From: Verrucomicrobiota bacterium
GTDB lineage: Bacteria; Verrucomicrobiota; Verrucomicrobiia; Limisphaerales; UBA1319
Reading direction: 5' to 3'
DNA length: 64,000 nt
Assembly: GCA_022709905.1 (NCBI GenBank)
Contig: JAKLHY010000030.1
Coordinates: 25,294 to 89,293 of the forward strand
Shown here: in pieces, positions 7,983 through 16,169 of the stretch
Layout: each line of letters opens with the position of its first letter
Numbering within the stretch: the first letter of the stretch is position 1
The notes under the pieces: model-generated
The model's database searches: none
Told to the model about the DNA's origin: nothing
Seen by the model: only the letters and a program-made list of their open reading frames with translations
Made by a program: the position numbers and the translations under genes

Positions 7983-10700
7983 TCAATCCTCATCCTCATC
8001 CTCAATCAGACTGACCGCCCATTCTGGGTACGGATCCCGAGAACCTCGCATAGCCCTCCACAAGATCCGATTTAACAGGTCCTCGGGAGCGCGATCCACC
8101 TGTCTAAAATTGATCCGGCTGGACATCTGGGCGTCTTTGCGCAAAACAGGATCGCGCAGAGCTTGAGGATCGGGATTCATCTGGTCCAAAGGGACCCGAT
8201 TGGCCACCGCCATAAAAGGAGTATAATCCGGAGTTTCTGTAAAACACTCGAACATGGGATCCGCCGAGGCATCGAATTGGTTCATAGGAGGCATTCCGAG
8301 GATTTGCTCAATAGTCCGGAGAATGCTGATCGTGCTGAATTGAGTGCTGACCACGGTCTTTCTCTTGGCCCATGGGCTTGCCACATACGCCGTGGTCCGG
8401 TAGCCGCTGACGTGATCCCAGCCATTTTGCGGGTCGTCTTCGATCCCAAAAATCACCAGGTTGCTCCAAAACCGGGAATGACTGAAGGCTTGGACGATCT
8501 GGCCAAATGCCAAGTCGTTGTCTGCGACACACGCCGCGGGCGTGGGGGATCCTCGGCTTGTGCCGCTGGTATGGTCGCTGGGCAAACAAATCAGGACTAA
8601 CCGGGGCATGTTGCCGTCCTGCTCCCAGGCGGCCAACTGGTTTGTGATGTATCGTGCGCGCCAGACGTCGGGGACCGCCATAATCCACCCGACATAATTG
8701 GTGGGGGTATAAGGGCGGATGCTCTCCACGCTGGGCTGGCTGGCAATGACCACCTCTCCCCGCCCCTGAAGGAACTCCTGCCAGTAATCCTTCCAGGCAG
8801 GTTCGCCTTTGCGGCTGGCATCAGCCCAACGACACATCGGCATGGCAAACTCGCCGAAGTTCCAGATCGACAGGCCGTGTTTCACCGCGTTGTCCCAAAT
8901 AAATCCGCTGGGAGCGTAAGCCAAAGCGTCGTTTTCATCTTCCCCCATGCCATCCGGGTAGCTGCGCGGCCAACCGGCAAAGGACTTTTCCAGATAATCC
9001 GTTCCAAAAGCCGTGGTGCTCCATTGATGCCCATCGGCACTTAAAATCCCCGCGCAATAGGTGTTATCAAGCAACACAAACTCGCGAATCATCTTATGCT
9101 GATTCGGGGTGATGTCCTCCCCGAAAATGCAGAGCCTGGCGTCACCATTGCCTTCAGGGACATCGCCAAGGACCTGATCATAGGTACGGTTCTCTTTAAT
9201 CACATAAACCACGTTGCGGATGGTTGAAGGTTCGCCAATCCGTTCGGGAACCGGACGCGGAGCCTGGTTCGGCCGGGGCGGTTGCATCGCGTGGGCGATG
9301 CGCTCCCGCCGGTAATTGAATTCCACCTGAGCGGTCAAGGAAGCCAACTCCTGATCCTTGGGCAAGGGCATCAAGGACACCGAACCGTGGTAATGGTGCG
9401 AGTTGTATCCCTCCGCCTGTAGTTCTTTGTTGCGCTTGGGTTGAATTGGCAGACCTTTGATGTTGGCCACAACAAGCTGATTGCGGCGGCCGTCGAAAAG
9501 CAGCGCGCCAGGATACCAACCCGATGGAATCAGCCCCATCAAGCGGGACCGTTTTCGGGCGGGTGAAAAACGCACGACGGCGACGGCGTTCTGGGTTCCA
9601 TTGGCGACATACAGCCGCCGCCCGGACCTGTCGAACGTCAGCGCGTTGGGACTTGCTCCCAGGAGATCAGCCGGGCTGGGTTTAACCCAGATGGTTTCCA
9701 CCACCGTCCGAGAGCGTGTGTCAATCACGCTCAGATGATCGGCCGCAGCATTGGCGCAAACAACGTACCGGCGATCCGGAGAAACTGTCAGCGCGGAGGC
9801 ATGCAAACCGGCCAGGATTTCCAAGGTTTCCGCCGTCGTTTCGGCAGCCGATCCTCTCGCGCCCAAGGGCACCACTGTCACCGATCCTTCACTGGCGATG
9901 TGTCGGATCGGATCCACCTTCACTTCGGTGCCTCGGCCGGCCGGTCCAACCAGATCCCCTGGGTTGGGGCGGCGCCCTCCCCAATTGCTGACATAGGCCC
10001 GATCTCCCACCAACACGACATCGTAAGGGGCCACACCCACGGGAAACACACGCAGCACTCGGCCATTCTGGATGTCGATTTCCAGCAGTTGATTCGACAA
10101 ATTGCCGCAGACATAGAGCAATCGGCCGTCCGAACTCACCGCCAAACCGGTCGGGATTTCCTGTTTGCGGCGCGGGGCCGAGGCTGGAGGCAGGGGGATC
10201 GAATGCGATGCGGTCACCGTGCCATCGGGAGCCACTTGGAACACTTTGACGCTGCCGTTGACGTTGCTAAGAAACAACCACCTTCCGTCAGGAGAAAACA
10301 CCAGCCCCGTGTAACTCACCTGCCCTTCCTTGTCGGGACTCAAGATGTTTGCGGACGCCGTCGGCGGCGGGGGTTCGTTCTGCTTTTCCGCAGGCAGGAG
10401 CACCCGTTGTTTGATCTCCGCATTCTCAGGATCCAAAACGATCAGCTCGCTTGTCTTTCCCGAAACGACCAGCACCCGGCCGTCAGGCGACAAAGCCAGG
10501 GCTTGCGGACGCAATCCAGCCAGTTCGATCTGGCGTCCCCAAGGGGTGACTTCCTGGTTCACCGGCAGAATCGATCGAGCGTTTCCTTGCCGCCCGACGA
10601 GGACCCGTCCCTGATCTGGGGCCGCGCCCGAAAGCGAGGTTGCAGAAAAAGCCAGGAAAACACAAATTCCGCAAACGAGGAGGCAAACGATGCGTTTCAT
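7983..10700 (-). CDS. Secreted beta-propeller (YncE-like) and phosphoesterase-family fusion protein
   Basis: The ATG at 10698-10700 begins a signal peptide (MKRIVCLLVCGICVFLAFSA) and has GAAGG at good spacing; a GTG 18 bases upstream is less likely. Residues about 40-440 form a YncE/NHL-like propeller with repeated blade motifs such as LALSPDGRVLVVSG, LVFSPDGRWLFLSN and LAVSSDGRLLYVCG. From about residue 505 a phosphoesterase (PF04185-like, alkaline-phosphatase clan) domain begins with NVVYVIKENRTYDQVLGD and continues through SADGHQWSTTAFGTDYLEK, VLICLPSDHTSG and FGIEDDPQNGWDHVSGYRT. Such fusions are periplasmic or secreted and of uncertain substrate. The acidic tail (IEDEDED) comes from a short CTCATC repeat. 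It is divergent from the sensor kinase. Confidence 0.85.
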   Translation of the reverse strand: MKRIVCLLVCGICVFLAFSATSLSGAAPDQGRVLVGRQGNARSILPVNQEVTPWGRQIELAGLRPQALALSPDGRVLVVSGKTSELIVLDPENAEIKQRVLLPAEKQNEPPPPTASANILSPDKEGQVSYTGLVFSPDGRWLFLSNVNGSVKVFQVAPDGTVTASHSIPLPPASAPRRKQEIPTGLAVSSDGRLLYVCGNLSNQLLEIDIQNGRVLRVFPVGVAPYDVVLVGDRAYVSNWGGRRPNPGDLVGPAGRGTEVKVDPIRHIASEGSVTVVPLGARGSAAETTAETLEILAGLHASALTVSPDRRYVVCANAAADHLSVIDTRSRTVVETIWVKPSPADLLGASPNALTFDRSGRRLYVANGTQNAVAVVRFSPARKRSRLMGLIPSGWYPGALLFDGRRNQLVVANIKGLPIQPKRNKELQAEGYNSHHYHGSVSLMPLPKDQELASLTAQVEFNYRRERIAHAMQPPRPNQAPRPVPERIGEPSTIRNVVYVIKENRTYDQVLGDVPEGNGDARLCIFGEDITPNQHKMIREFVLLDNTYCAGILSADGHQWSTTAFGTDYLEKSFAGWPRSYPDGMGEDENDALAYAPSGFIWDNAVKHGLSIWNFGEFAMPMCRWADASRKGEPAWKDYWQEFLQGRGEVVIASQPSVESIRPYTPTNYVGWIMAVPDVWRARYITNQLAAWEQDGNMPRLVLICLPSDHTSGTSRGSPTPAACVADNDLAFGQIVQAFSHSRFWSNLVIFGIEDDPQNGWDHVSGYRTTAYVASPWAKRKTVVSTQFSTISILRTIEQILGMPPMNQFDASADPMFECFTETPDYTPFMAVANRVPLDQMNPDPQALRDPVLRKDAQMSSRINFRQVDRAPEDLLNRILWRAMRGSRDPYPEWAVSLIEDEDED

Positions 10701-10785
10701 AATACCTTCGGATATCACTCAATAAGACGAACGTGCACCCGTGTTCCGGGAGACCGACGTTTCTCGGGGCGCTTGATAGGAAAAC

Positions 10786-10813
10786 AGGCTAATGGCATTC
10801 TAGTGAGTGTCAA
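10786..10813 (-). promoter_or_regulatory. Probable promoter of the propeller/phosphoesterase gene
   Basis: On the minus strand TTGACA (complement of 10808-10813) and TAGCCT (complement of 10786-10791) are separated by 16 bases. The transcript would carry a leader of about 80 bases. The -10 matches the TAGNCT form seen at several other genes in this window. Confidence 0.4.
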
Positions 10814-10945
10814 GTTTTCCAGAACACCCGATCCGTCTAACCCTGAAGGGGGTCCGACTCGAAGACCGCGAACAACAGAGGTTCCGGAGGCTGCCAGGCC
10901 ATAAAATGGCTTTACAGGCCGCACCCCGCATCCAAACAATAGGGC

Positions 10946-13900
10946 ATGGCAAGATTATGCTGGTGCCTGGCAATCGCCGGATTGATGACCGACCTGGGAG
11001 GATCCCAACTGACCGCAACCCAGCGATCGCCCTTGTCCGAAAACAGAACCTGGCTTGTGGACCGTTGGGATACAGACGACGGTCTCCCTCATAATTCGGT
11101 CACCACCCTCCTTCAGACGCGGGACGGCTACCTCTGGCTTGGCACTCCCAACGGTTTGGTCCGGTTTGATGGCTTGGGTTTTGCCGTGTTCGATGAACAG
11201 AACACCCCCCGCCTGAATAGCAGCCGGATCACCCTGCTGTTCGAGGACAGTCAAACCAACCTCTGGGTGGGAACAGAAACCGCGGGCGTCGCCCTCATTC
11301 AGGGGGGCCAGATCAGCACCTTGAGCATCGGCGTGGGCGGCCCGGAAAAACGCCTCGCGTCGATCAGCGAGGAAGCCAATGGCAACGTTTGGCTCTATAC
11401 GGCCAACGGAGAGTTGTGGCGTTACTCGGCGTCGTCCCGAAGCAAGCTCACCCCCTTTCGTTTTGAGCTTTTCCGCCCCAGCGCCAATCGGTTTATCATG
11501 ACCGAACCCTCGGGCCCAGTCTGGATTGGAACCGACTGGCGCCAATCGGCCATAAGTTCCAGCCCGGATCTTCTGCCTCTCGAATTGAAAATAGATCGGG
11601 ATTTCCCCGTGACCAAGCTCGACGGGCTGCTGGCCAGCAAGCGAGGCGGCTACTGGCGGCTGGCCGATGGGCATATCCAAAAATGCCTTGCCAGCCGAAT
11701 CGAAAGGGATTGGGGAGTGTATCCCTGGAGATCGGGACCTGTCACCGCAATCTGTGAAGATCTGCAAGGCGGATTGCTCATAGGAACTCGAAGCGAAGGA
11801 ATATTTTGGCTTACAGACGACGGCAAGATGCGGCGTCTGTCCCGACAGGAGGGCTTAACGTCGGACAATATTCTCTCGTTATGCGTGGACCAGGAAGGAG
11901 CCCTTTGGATCGGCACCGATGCTGGAGGATTAAATCGGGTTCGACAACCGGTTTTTTCCGTGTTGGATCTTTCGCTAAAATCAAGCGATCCACTGGTCCA
12001 ATCCGTGTCTGAAGATGACCAGGGAGGACTCTGGATCGGTTCGCGAAATGGTGAAATCACTTACATCAGGGATGGCATGCAACAGGTGTTCGGCCCCACC
12101 GAGGGTTTGCTGATGGCCGATATTTGGTGTGTGTTCGTTGATCGCCATCAGGACATCTGGGCGGGAACCGGCGGAGCAGGATTGCTCAAACTTCAGCAGG
12201 GAATATTCGTTCCGGCTCCGGGCTTTGACCTCCTGTTCCACACTGTGCATGCTCTTTATCAGGACAGACAAGGACAGCTTTGGGCGGGGACTCAAGGCGG
12301 CTTGGCCCGGCGGGAGGGAGATCAGTGGCGAACCTATACCACAGCAGACGGCTTATCTGCAAACGACGTGCGCGCCATCACCGATGATGAGGCAGGCAGC
12401 CTCTGGATCGGCACCATGGGAGGCGGACTGAATCGCTGGCGCCACGAACAATTCACAGCCTGGCGTAAACAGGATTCCCAGGGATTGTCCAGCGATGACA
12501 TTACCTCCCTTCATCTCGATCGGGAGGGGACCCTGTGGATCGGAACACTCACCGGCGGGCTGAACCGGTTCGATGGAAATCAGTGGACCCATTACACCAC
12601 CCAAGTCGGGCTTCCGAGCAATCACATCGGCTACATGGTGGAGGACGAACTGGGAAACCTCTGGATAGGCTCGAATACGGGTTTGGTGCGGATTCGAAAA
12701 CAGGAACTGGAAGACTTTGCCGCCCGAAAAACCACCTTTGTCTCCTGCCGTGTCTTTGGCAAACCGGACGGTTTGCCCACGCGGGCCTGCACCTCGGGCT
12801 CCCAACCCGGCGGCTGCCGGACTCGGGACGGAACCCTCTGGTTCCCCACCGCCAAAGGCTTGGCATCCCTCAATCCCCTGCATCTCAGCCGAAATCCGCA
12901 TGCGCCACCCGTAACGATCGAATCTGTCTTTATCGATGGACAAGCCCAGAATACGAATACGCTCAAGGTGATTTTGCCGGCGCTTCTCACTGTGCCAGCC
13001 GGCCGTGAACGAGTGGAAATCCACTACAACAGCCTCAGCCTTTCGGCGCCCAACAAGAGCCGTTACCAATACTGCCTCGAAGGATACGAAACGAAATGGA
13101 CGGAAGCCGGAAACAGCCGGATTGCACGATATTCCCGTCTGCCGCCAGGACGTTATCGATTTCACGTCAAGGCAGGCAATGAGGACGGGGTGTGGAACGA
13201 AGAAGGTTCCAGCCTTGCCCTCATCGTCCAGCCTCCGCTCTGGCGCAAAGGATGGTTCCTCGGTCTGACCGTCACCGTGGTCCTGGGCTCAATCATCGCC
13301 GGAGTGCATTTCGTTTCAACCCAGAGACTCCAACGCCAGTTGGAACGTCTCCGTCACCAGGAAGCCCTCGAGAAAGAACGCGCCCGCATTGCCCAAGACA
13401 TCCATGATCAACTCGGAGCCAGCCTCACCCAAGTCGCCCTGCTGGGCGAATTGATTGAGGGGGACAAGAACGATCCTGGAGAAGTCGAAAACCACGCCCG
13501 CCAGATTACGCTGACCGCCCGCGAAACCACCCGCACCTTGGACGAAATTGTCTGGGCGGTCAATCCCTCCAACGACACCCTGGACAGCCTGATCAATTAC
13601 CTCTGCAAGCACGCCCAGGACTACCTCGCCGTCGCAGGCCTGCGGTACCGCCTCGATGTCCCGTCCGACCTGCCTTCACTCACCATCCCCCCCGAGTTCC
13701 GTCATCATCTCTACCTCACCTTCAAGGAAGCCATCACTAATGTCGTGCGCCACGCCAACGCCCAATCCGTCCTCGTCCGCCTGCAACTCGGATCCGGCAC
13801 GTTCACGTTGGAGATCGAGGATGATGGCCGGGGGATTGCCCCCATGGATGAAAAGACGGCTCTGGCACGGAATGGATTGAGGGGAATGCGCAAGCGGATT

Positions 13901-13984
13901 GAAAGCCTGGGCGGACGCCTGGTCATCGGTCCCGGCTCGCCCCGGGGCACCCGAGTCGAGATCACCACCCCCATCCACAGCTGA
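10946..13984 (+). CDS. Two-component sensor histidine kinase with periplasmic propeller
   Basis: The 1012-residue protein starts with a signal-like segment (MARLCWCLAIAGLM). It is followed by a long periplasmic region made of Reg_prop repeats, recognisable as repeated DNLWVGT, GSLWIGT and GGGLNRW units that should form two seven-bladed propellers (about residues 40-620). A Y_Y_Y-type immunoglobulin-like domain follows (RYQYCLEGYETKW, about 690-760), then a single transmembrane helix (about 768-790). The cytoplasmic part is a HisKA_3 dimerisation domain with the phospho-acceptor near H820 (IAQDIHDQLGASLTQ) and a HATPase_c domain (EAITNVVRHANA, EIEDDGRGI, NGLRGMRKR). It has no receiver domain. 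The cognate regulator follows after 110 bp. Such sensors often respond to polysaccharide breakdown products; the ligand here is unknown. Confidence 0.93.
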   Translation: MARLCWCLAIAGLMTDLGGSQLTATQRSPLSENRTWLVDRWDTDDGLPHNSVTTLLQTRDGYLWLGTPNGLVRFDGLGFAVFDEQNTPRLNSSRITLLFEDSQTNLWVGTETAGVALIQGGQISTLSIGVGGPEKRLASISEEANGNVWLYTANGELWRYSASSRSKLTPFRFELFRPSANRFIMTEPSGPVWIGTDWRQSAISSSPDLLPLELKIDRDFPVTKLDGLLASKRGGYWRLADGHIQKCLASRIERDWGVYPWRSGPVTAICEDLQGGLLIGTRSEGIFWLTDDGKMRRLSRQEGLTSDNILSLCVDQEGALWIGTDAGGLNRVRQPVFSVLDLSLKSSDPLVQSVSEDDQGGLWIGSRNGEITYIRDGMQQVFGPTEGLLMADIWCVFVDRHQDIWAGTGGAGLLKLQQGIFVPAPGFDLLFHTVHALYQDRQGQLWAGTQGGLARREGDQWRTYTTADGLSANDVRAITDDEAGSLWIGTMGGGLNRWRHEQFTAWRKQDSQGLSSDDITSLHLDREGTLWIGTLTGGLNRFDGNQWTHYTTQVGLPSNHIGYMVEDELGNLWIGSNTGLVRIRKQELEDFAARKTTFVSCRVFGKPDGLPTRACTSGSQPGGCRTRDGTLWFPTAKGLASLNPLHLSRNPHAPPVTIESVFIDGQAQNTNTLKVILPALLTVPAGRERVEIHYNSLSLSAPNKSRYQYCLEGYETKWTEAGNSRIARYSRLPPGRYRFHVKAGNEDGVWNEEGSSLALIVQPPLWRKGWFLGLTVTVVLGSIIAGVHFVSTQRLQRQLERLRHQEALEKERARIAQDIHDQLGASLTQVALLGELIEGDKNDPGEVENHARQITLTARETTRTLDEIVWAVNPSNDTLDSLINYLCKHAQDYLAVAGLRYRLDVPSDLPSLTIPPEFRHHLYLTFKEAITNVVRHANAQSVLVRLQLGSGTFTLEIEDDGRGIAPMDEKTALARNGLRGMRKRIESLGGRLVIGPGSPRGTRVEITTPIHS

Positions 13985-14094
13985 GTCCATCAACGTTCTC
14001 TTCCTCTTCCATTCATCCATAGAGCGCGACAGGGATTTCGTCGTGATAAACTGCTGGAGACTTTCCACAAGATCGGGCATATTGAACACGATCC

Positions 14095-14727
14095 GTGGTG
14101 ATCACCGTTTCCATTGTTGAAGATAACGAGCAGGTGCGCAACACCCTGGCCCGGCTGCTCAATCGTGCCGAAGGCTTTCGCTGTCTCGGCCAGCACGCCA
14201 ATGCCGAAGCCGCCCTCGAGGCGCTTCCCCAGGAACATCCCGATGTCGTGCTCATGGATATTAACCTGCCCGGCATGAATGGGGTCGAATGCGTCCGACG
14301 CCTCAAACAGGTGGATCCCGCCATCCAGGTCGTGATGCTCACGGTCTATGAAGACACGGAGAACATCTTCAATGCCCTCGCCGCGGGAGCCACCGGATAC
14401 CTCCTCAAACGCACCTCCCGCGAAGAACTGCTGGCCGCCATCCGTGACGTCAAACAGGGTGGATCCCCTATGACCACCCATATCGCCAGGAAGGTCGTGC
14501 AGTCCTTCCAACGTTCCGGGCCCTCCTCTCAATCGACCGAAAACCTCTCGCCCCGAGAACAGGAGGTGTTGGATTTCCTCGCCAAAGGATTTCTTTACAA
14601 GGAAATCGCCGACAAACTCGGCATCAGCTACGAAACCGTTCACACCTATATCCGGCGGATCTACGAAAAACTCCAGGTGCGCACCCGCACCGAAGCGGTC
14701 GCAAAATTCCTCCGAACCGACAACTGA
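14095..14727 (+). CDS. NarL/FixJ (LuxR)-family response regulator
   Basis: The 210-residue protein has a receiver domain with acidic residues ED near positions 9-10, phospho-acceptor D55 in VVLMDINLPGMNG, the switch Thr in MLTVYED and the conserved Lys in YLLKRTS. It is followed by a LuxR-type helix-turn-helix (LSPREQEVLDFLAKG, then YKEIADKLGISYETVHTYI). It is the evident partner of the upstream HisKA_3 sensor kinase. The start is a GTG at 14095 with a second GTG directly after it, and no strong ribosome-binding site. Six bases after its stop lies an 18-bp perfect inverted repeat that could be its own operator. Confidence 0.94.
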   Translation: MVITVSIVEDNEQVRNTLARLLNRAEGFRCLGQHANAEAALEALPQEHPDVVLMDINLPGMNGVECVRRLKQVDPAIQVVMLTVYEDTENIFNALAAGATGYLLKRTSREELLAAIRDVKQGGSPMTTHIARKVVQSFQRSGPSSQSTENLSPREQEVLDFLAKGFLYKEIADKLGISYETVHTYIRRIYEKLQVRTRTEAVAKFLRTDN

Positions 14728-14732
14728 CTCCT

Positions 14733-14750
14733 GTCCCCAGTATTGGGGAC
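14733..14750. promoter_or_regulatory. Perfect 18-bp inverted repeat, putative response-regulator operator
   Basis: GTCCCCA, spacer GTAT, TGGGGAC: both seven-base arms are perfect. No T-run follows, so it is unlikely to be a terminator. A TAGTCT box at 14773-14778 lies downstream, with only a weak -35 (CTGGCA at 14750-14755). The predicted start near 14785 puts the repeat centre at about -43, the position of a class II activator site. LuxR-type regulators bind such dyads, and one is encoded immediately upstream. Confidence 0.5.
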
Positions 14751-14784
14751 TGGCAGGATTGAGGAAAAAGCGTAGTCTTCCTTC

Positions 14785-14960
14785 ATCAACAACCGGGGCA
14801 CAAGTGCAGGGCCTTGATCCGTGTGTGATGATAAATGGCGTCAGTCTGCAGCGCCGCGTCGGTTGCCGATTTTCACGGTGTGGTCAACAGCCACACCACG
14901 CAGCCAGAAGTCAGAAGAATTTGTTTCCGTGGAGTGGCCGGGTGCAAACCCGGCCCTTTT
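14785..14960 (+). ncRNA. Putative small RNA ending in an intrinsic terminator
   Basis: The stretch has no convincing protein-coding frame but several hairpins: GGTGTGG/CCACACC with a seven-base loop near 14876-14896, and a terminal 8-bp stem GGCCGGGT (14936-14943) with loop GCAA and ACCCGGCC (14948-14955), followed by CTTTT. The 5' end is predicted from a TAGTCT box at 14773-14778. The class of RNA is not recognised; 6S RNA or a regulator-controlled sRNA are possibilities. Short ORFs inside it (49-61 codons) do not look like protein. Confidence 0.4.
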
Positions 14961-15018
14961 GTTTCCAGGAACAGACCTTGAGTCGCCCCGTTCCCCCAGT
15001 TATGCTGCAATAGAAACA

Positions 15019-15089
15019 CGCCCCAGTGCGAGATGGATAAATAAGAAAACCAAAATCCATCAGCGCCAAATAGGCGCGGGCGATTTTTT
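15019..15089 (+). ncRNA. Structured RNA or leader upstream of moxR (three-way junction plus T-run)
   Basis: Three perfect stems fit together: P1 CGCCC (15019-15023) with GGGCG (15078-15082), P2 GATGGAT (15032-15038) with ATCCATC (15055-15061), and P3 GCGCC (15063-15067) with GGCGC (15073-15077), which stacks directly on P1. The outer stem is followed by A and six Ts, as in an intrinsic terminator. The moxR ATG is 30 bases downstream. It could be a terminator with extra stems or a regulatory leader; it matches no riboswitch class that I recognise. Confidence 0.4.
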
Positions 15090-15118
15090 GTGCCTAATAG
15101 ATTGTTAAAAAGTGGCTT

Positions 15119-16060
15119 ATGCCAATATCCTCACATGAATTCGAACTCGTCGGCCGTCTTCGAGAGAGCATTGAAGGGGTAATCATCGGCAAATCCAACG
15201 CCGTCAGGTTGCTCGTGGCAGCCCTCCTGGCCCGCGGCCATGTCCTGATCGAAGACAGCCCGGGCCTCGGGAAAACCGCGCTGGCTCGTTCCCTGGCCCG
15301 GTTGATCGACTGTCCGTTTCGCAGAATCCAGTTCACTCCCGATCTCCTGCCCTCTGACATTACAGGCATGACGATCTTTGACCAGGCCAGCCAGGAGTTT
15401 CTCTTCAAACCGGGCCCGGTATTCTCGAGCATTGTTCTGGCCGATGAAATCAACCGGTCCACCCCTCGGATCCAGTCCGCTTTGCTCGAAGCCATGAACG
15501 AGCGACAGGTTTCCTACGATGGCAAAACCCATCCTTTGCCTGAACCCTTCATGGTCATCGCCACACAGAATCCCACCGAGTTCATTGGAACCTACCCCCT
15601 TCCAGAATCGCAGTTGGACCGGTTTCTGATGCGGCTGAAACTTGGATTTCCAAATTCCCAAGAAGAATACAATATTTTGCTCTCTCGACGGCACGGAGAT
15701 CCGGTGGAATCCCTGAAGCCTGTGATTGGAATGAGCGAAGTCGTGCATTTGATTGGCTTGACGCCGGACATCCGAATCGAGGACTCGGTCACCCGATACA
15801 TTGTGGAGCTGGCCCAACGAAGCCGATCCTATGCGTCGGTCTCCACAGGGGTCAGTCCGCGCGGCACACTGCACCTGGCCGCTTCCGCCCAAGGCTTGGC
15901 CTTTGTCGAGGGACGAGACTACGTCGTCCCGGATGATGTCAAAACGGTCGCCCCGTTTGTTCTGGCTCATCGAATCGTGGTTCGGAATGATGGTCATCCG
16001 GGAGGAACGGCAGGCCTGGAGATCATCAATCAGTTGTTACGTAAAGTCCCTGCTCCCTGA
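15119..16060 (+). CDS. MoxR-family AAA+ ATPase
   Basis: MoxR ATPases act as chaperones that assemble or activate protein complexes, usually together with DUF58/VWA proteins. The 313-residue sequence has Walker A in EDSPGLGKTALARSLA (about residues 44-59), the MoxR-typical QFTPDLLPSDITG, Walker B VLADEINRSTPRIQSALLEA, sensor 1 VIATQNPTEFIGTYPLPES and the arginine-finger region SQLDRFLMR. The lid domain contains VSTGVSPRGTLHL. It heads an operon with a DUF58 protein and a transglutaminase-like protein, a common and functionally unresolved trio. The gap to the next gene is 109 bp. Confidence 0.93.
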   Translation: MPISSHEFELVGRLRESIEGVIIGKSNAVRLLVAALLARGHVLIEDSPGLGKTALARSLARLIDCPFRRIQFTPDLLPSDITGMTIFDQASQEFLFKPGPVFSSIVLADEINRSTPRIQSALLEAMNERQVSYDGKTHPLPEPFMVIATQNPTEFIGTYPLPESQLDRFLMRLKLGFPNSQEEYNILLSRRHGDPVESLKPVIGMSEVVHLIGLTPDIRIEDSVTRYIVELAQRSRSYASVSTGVSPRGTLHLAASAQGLAFVEGRDYVVPDDVKTVAPFVLAHRIVVRNDGHPGGTAGLEIINQLLRKVPAP

Positions 16061-16169
16061 CAGAGCGAGTGATTCAGGCATCGTGTGCTTTGAAATCCCA
16101 AAATCGCCCACGTCGAGATCAACCGGAACTCGAAGTAGGTCTTCAGACTGAATACCAGAGGAAACCCGC

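Noticed and set aside
7854..7986. Small forward frame after pheS with PWSVEEMDLTHRSDGPG
   Set aside because: Protein-like in part, but lacks a good start and ends in the CTCATC repeat of the opposite gene.
10946..14727. Hybrid histidine kinase (HTCS) as for Bacteroides polysaccharide loci
   Set aside because: The kinase ends after the ATPase domain with no receiver or AraC domain; the regulator is a separate LuxR-type protein.
14820..15013. Short ORFs of 49 to 61 codons in the 390-bp gap behind the response regulator
   Set aside because: Composition and sequence (for example long runs of Arg/Gln/His) do not look like protein, and the region has RNA hairpins and a terminator.
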